NCBI RefSeq assembly: GCF_019297855.1
Contig: NZ_CP079194.1
Location: forward strand, 607,501-671,500
Direction: 5' to 3'
From: Gymnodinialimonas ceratoperidinii
GTDB taxonomy: Bacteria; Pseudomonadota; Alphaproteobacteria; Rhodobacterales; Rhodobacteraceae
Length of the DNA: 64,000 nucleotides
In this document: piece by piece, positions 62,324 to 64,000 of the stretch
Numbering within the stretch: position 1 is the first letter of the stretch
Layout: each line of letters starts with the position of its first letter
Position numbers and translations under genes: made by a program
Notes under the pieces: generated by a model
What the model was told of the DNA's origin: nothing
Database searches by the model: none
What the model saw: only the letters and a program-made list of their open reading frames with translations

Positions 62324-62902
62324 TCAGCTATCCGCGTAATAGCCGACGACGTCGCCGTCGGTGGTTACGCCAAGCCCGTTGAGCAGCCGGTTTGCGTAGC
62401 AGAAATAGCCCACGATCTGGTTGATCTCGAGGATCTCTCCATCGCTCCACCCGGCGTCGCGCAGGGCGGTCACATCGGGTTCCTGCATGGTGCCCGGATG
62501 CAGTGTCAGCTTCTTGGTGTAACGCAGCGCGGCAAGCTTCTGGCCCTCGAAGGCATCCTCCGGCTTGCGTGCGCGCAGGGCAAATTCGATCCGGTCCGCC
62601 TTTGCCGTGTCGCCGATCAGGTGGCGCGCGTTGGCCCAATGGTTGGCGAAAGAGTAGGGGCAGGAATTCAGGGTCGAGACGTAGGAGGCGATCACTTCCT
62701 GAAACCATTCGGGGATCGTGTTGCCATCGTCGTGCAGACAGGCCCGATACAGCGTCACATGGCCATCCATCGTCGCCGGTCGCAGGGAATGCACGCGCAT
62801 CACGTTGTCGACAGTGCCATGGGGCGTACGCGCCCGGTCCAGGGAAGCCCGCAGCCTTGCATCGGCCTTCTCGTCGGAAATCATCTCGATCCATGCTGAC
62901 AT
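62324..62902 (-). CDS. AhpD/carboxymuconolactone decarboxylase-fold protein
   Basis: This 192-residue protein is of the peroxidase-related AhpD-like group. EWFQEVIASYVSTLNSCPYSFANHWANARHL holds the usual active-site stretch, but the CxxC is CPYS, so the second Cys is Ser; the following His is kept. Peroxidase activity by a CxxC pair is therefore doubtful. It is the first gene of a three-gene minus-strand set with the MATE transporter and dehydrogenase. Confidence 0.82.
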   Translation of the reverse strand: MSAWIEMISDEKADARLRASLDRARTPHGTVDNVMRVHSLRPATMDGHVTLYRACLHDDGNTIPEWFQEVIASYVSTLNSCPYSFANHWANARHLIGDTAKADRIEFALRARKPEDAFEGQKLAALRYTKKLTLHPGTMQEPDVTALRDAGWSDGEILEINQIVGYFCYANRLLNGLGVTTDGDVVGYYADS

Positions 62903-63055
62903 GGCCTATCCTCCGCGCAGATTGATGAGAATGTGATCGCCCCCGGAAGTCGGTCGGCGGTGCGCTCACATCGAATGGGCCGACCCTAAAACGATCTCTT
63001 GAACAACGTCACTAGCTGCGATGGAATAAAACCCTAGATTGTTTGGCGAAAACGT

Positions 63056-63101
63056 CAGACGCTGTCCGAAGGGCAGAGATCAGATGCCGTCCGAAGGACA
63101 G
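63056..63101 (+). repeat. Two 21-bp direct repeats with internal dyads
   Basis: Copies at 63056-63076 and 63081-63101 match at 18 of 21 positions and start 25 bases apart. Each holds GTCCGAAGGNC, a small dyad around GAA (GTCC-GAA-GGAC is perfect in the second). They end 13 bases before the ABC ATPase start, so they may be paired operator sites or short leader hairpins. Confidence 0.55.
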
Positions 63102-63114
63102 GGGACCATCCGCA

Positions 63115-63861
63115 ATGAATGAGAAGACGCCGATTATCGAGGCGGTGCACCTCGACAAGTTCTACGGCGATTTTCATGCGTTGAAGGACATCAATCTGAC
63201 GGTCCATCAGGGCGAGAAGATGGTGGTTTGCGGCCCCTCGGGCTCGGGCAAATCCACCCTGATACGCTGTTTCAACGGGCTCGAGTTCCACGATTCCGGC
63301 ACCCTCGTGATCGACGGCGTGACCGTCCACGCCGATGCCAAGGAGATCCGGCAGTTGCGGCAGGATGTCGGGATGGTGTTCCAGCAGTTCAACCTGTTCC
63401 CCCACCTCACGGTTTTGGAGAACCTGACCATCGGTCCGATGAAGGTCCGGGGCCTGTCGCGCGCGCAGGCCGAGGCCACCGCGCGCCAATACCTCGACCG
63501 GGTGCACATCCCCGAGCAGGCCGACAAATATCCCTCGGCGCTTTCGGGCGGCCAGCAGCAGCGCGTGGCCATTGCCCGTTCACTTTGCATGGAAACCAAG
63601 ATCATGCTGTTTGACGAGCCGACCTCGGCCCTCGATCCCGAGATGATCAACGAGGTGCTCGATGTGATGGCCGAGCTGGTCGACACCGGCATGACGATGG
63701 TTGTCGTCACCCACGAGATGGGATTTGCCCGCAAGGTCGCAGACACGATGGTCTTCATGGAGGAGGGGCGGATCATTGAAACCTCCCCGCCCGAGCAGTT
63801 CTTCACCAACCCCAAGTCCGAACGCTGCCGCCTGTTTCTCGACCAGATCCTGGCCCACTGA
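63115..63861 (+). CDS. Polar amino-acid ABC importer ATPase
   Basis: This 248-residue ATPase is of the GlnQ/HisP type. Walker A is GPSGSGKST, the signature LSGGQQQRVAIARSL, Walker B IMLFDEPTSALD, the switch His VVTHEMGFAR. FQQFNLFPHLTVLENL is the usual Q-loop of this group. The ATG directly behind the repeat pair is chosen over one 24 codons upstream that would include the repeats. Its stop overlaps the start of a permease (TGATG). Confidence 0.94.
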   Translation: MNEKTPIIEAVHLDKFYGDFHALKDINLTVHQGEKMVVCGPSGSGKSTLIRCFNGLEFHDSGTLVIDGVTVHADAKEIRQLRQDVGMVFQQFNLFPHLTVLENLTIGPMKVRGLSRAQAEATARQYLDRVHIPEQADKYPSALSGGQQQRVAIARSLCMETKIMLFDEPTSALDPEMINEVLDVMAELVDTGMTMVVVTHEMGFARKVADTMVFMEEGRIIETSPPEQFFTNPKSERCRLFLDQILAH

Positions 63862-64000
63862 TGAGCCCGCTGGACCATAGCCCGCGCGGCGCCCCGCTGC
63901 CGCAGCGGTCGGCGGTACAACGGGTCTTCGGCTCGGTCGCCATGTCAGTCGCGATCTATGCGGCGGTCATGGCCGCGATCATCTACGGCTCTTACGTCGG
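63861..64000 (+). CDS. Probable amino-acid ABC importer permease, 5' part only
   Basis: The frame starts with ATG overlapping the ATPase stop and runs off the window after 46 codons. It encodes a polar tail (MSPLDHSPRGAPLPQ...) and the start of a hydrophobic segment (VAMSVAIYAAVMAAIIYGSYV). Position after a GlnQ-like ATPase makes a HisM/GlnP-type permease likely; the visible part is too short to prove it. Confidence 0.7.
   Translation, partial: MSPLDHSPRGAPLPQRSAVQRVFGSVAMSVAIYAAVMAAIIYGSYV

Noticed and set aside
63056..63101. Start of a CRISPR array
   Set aside because: Only two imperfect copies with a 4-base gap are present and no cas gene is near.

Overview
The window looks like a piece of a Rhodobacterales (Roseobacter-group) alphaproteobacterial chromosome. 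The evidence is the high G+C coding sequence, an rRNA operon end ordered 23S-5S-tRNA-fMet, and a dense set of catabolic operons whose genes overlap by ATGA. No transposase, integrase, phage gene or CRISPR array was seen.

Region by region: 1-1.93 kb is the end of an rRNA operon (23S 3' part, 5S, initiator tRNA, terminator), with a sulfotransferase-like gene sitting between 5S and tRNA-fMet. 2.0-4.2 kb holds a catalase and an MgtC-like membrane protein. 4.2-9.4 kb is a heme-copper oxidase locus: CtaG-like and CopD-like proteins, a subunit II without copper-A ligands, a subunit I+III fusion, a small membrane protein, and a DUF2231 protein on the other strand. 9.6-14.4 kb is a 4-hydroxybenzoate/protocatechuate locus (pobA-pcaC-pcaH-pcaG plus a BKACE-family enzyme) with divergent pcaQ. 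14.6-16.9 kb is creatinase plus a GlxA-type AraC regulator. 17.1-24.1 kb is a peptide-type ABC importer with an FCD-GntR regulator. 24.4-28.1 kb is a heterodimeric ABC exporter.

The centrepiece is a divergent catabolic island at 28.2-52.3 kb. The minus-strand operon encodes two DUF4438 proteins, an Ldh2-family dehydrogenase, a creatinase-like M24 protein, an amidohydrolase, an aminotransferase, a TIM-barrel-like protein of unknown function and an allantoinase/dihydropyrimidinase-like enzyme. The plus-strand operon encodes an M32 carboxypeptidase, a second aminotransferase, a VOC protein, an AspA-like deacylase, PuuE-like and AllA-like proteins, a DapA-family aldolase, an epimerase, two Gfo/Idh/MocA oxidoreductases, an SDR, an M20 and an M14 peptidase, and a NicX/M29-like protein. 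The importer and the island share a TGTCGACAAT palindrome that overlaps good sigma70-like promoters at 21980-22009 and 37521-37549. The same element lies upstream of the GntR gene. I infer one regulon in which the GntR protein controls uptake and breakdown of a peptide- or ureide-like substrate that cannot be named from sequence.

52.4-54.0 kb is a LysR regulator and a TauE/SafE exporter. 54.0-59.0 kb is a succinate dehydrogenase/fumarate reductase-like complex whose flavoprotein has Cys at the covalent-FAD His position, followed by a two-subunit class I fumarase-type hydratase. 59.1-62.9 kb holds a nitroreductase, a zinc alcohol dehydrogenase, a MATE transporter and an AhpD-like protein. The window ends in a polar amino-acid ABC importer whose permease is cut by the edge.
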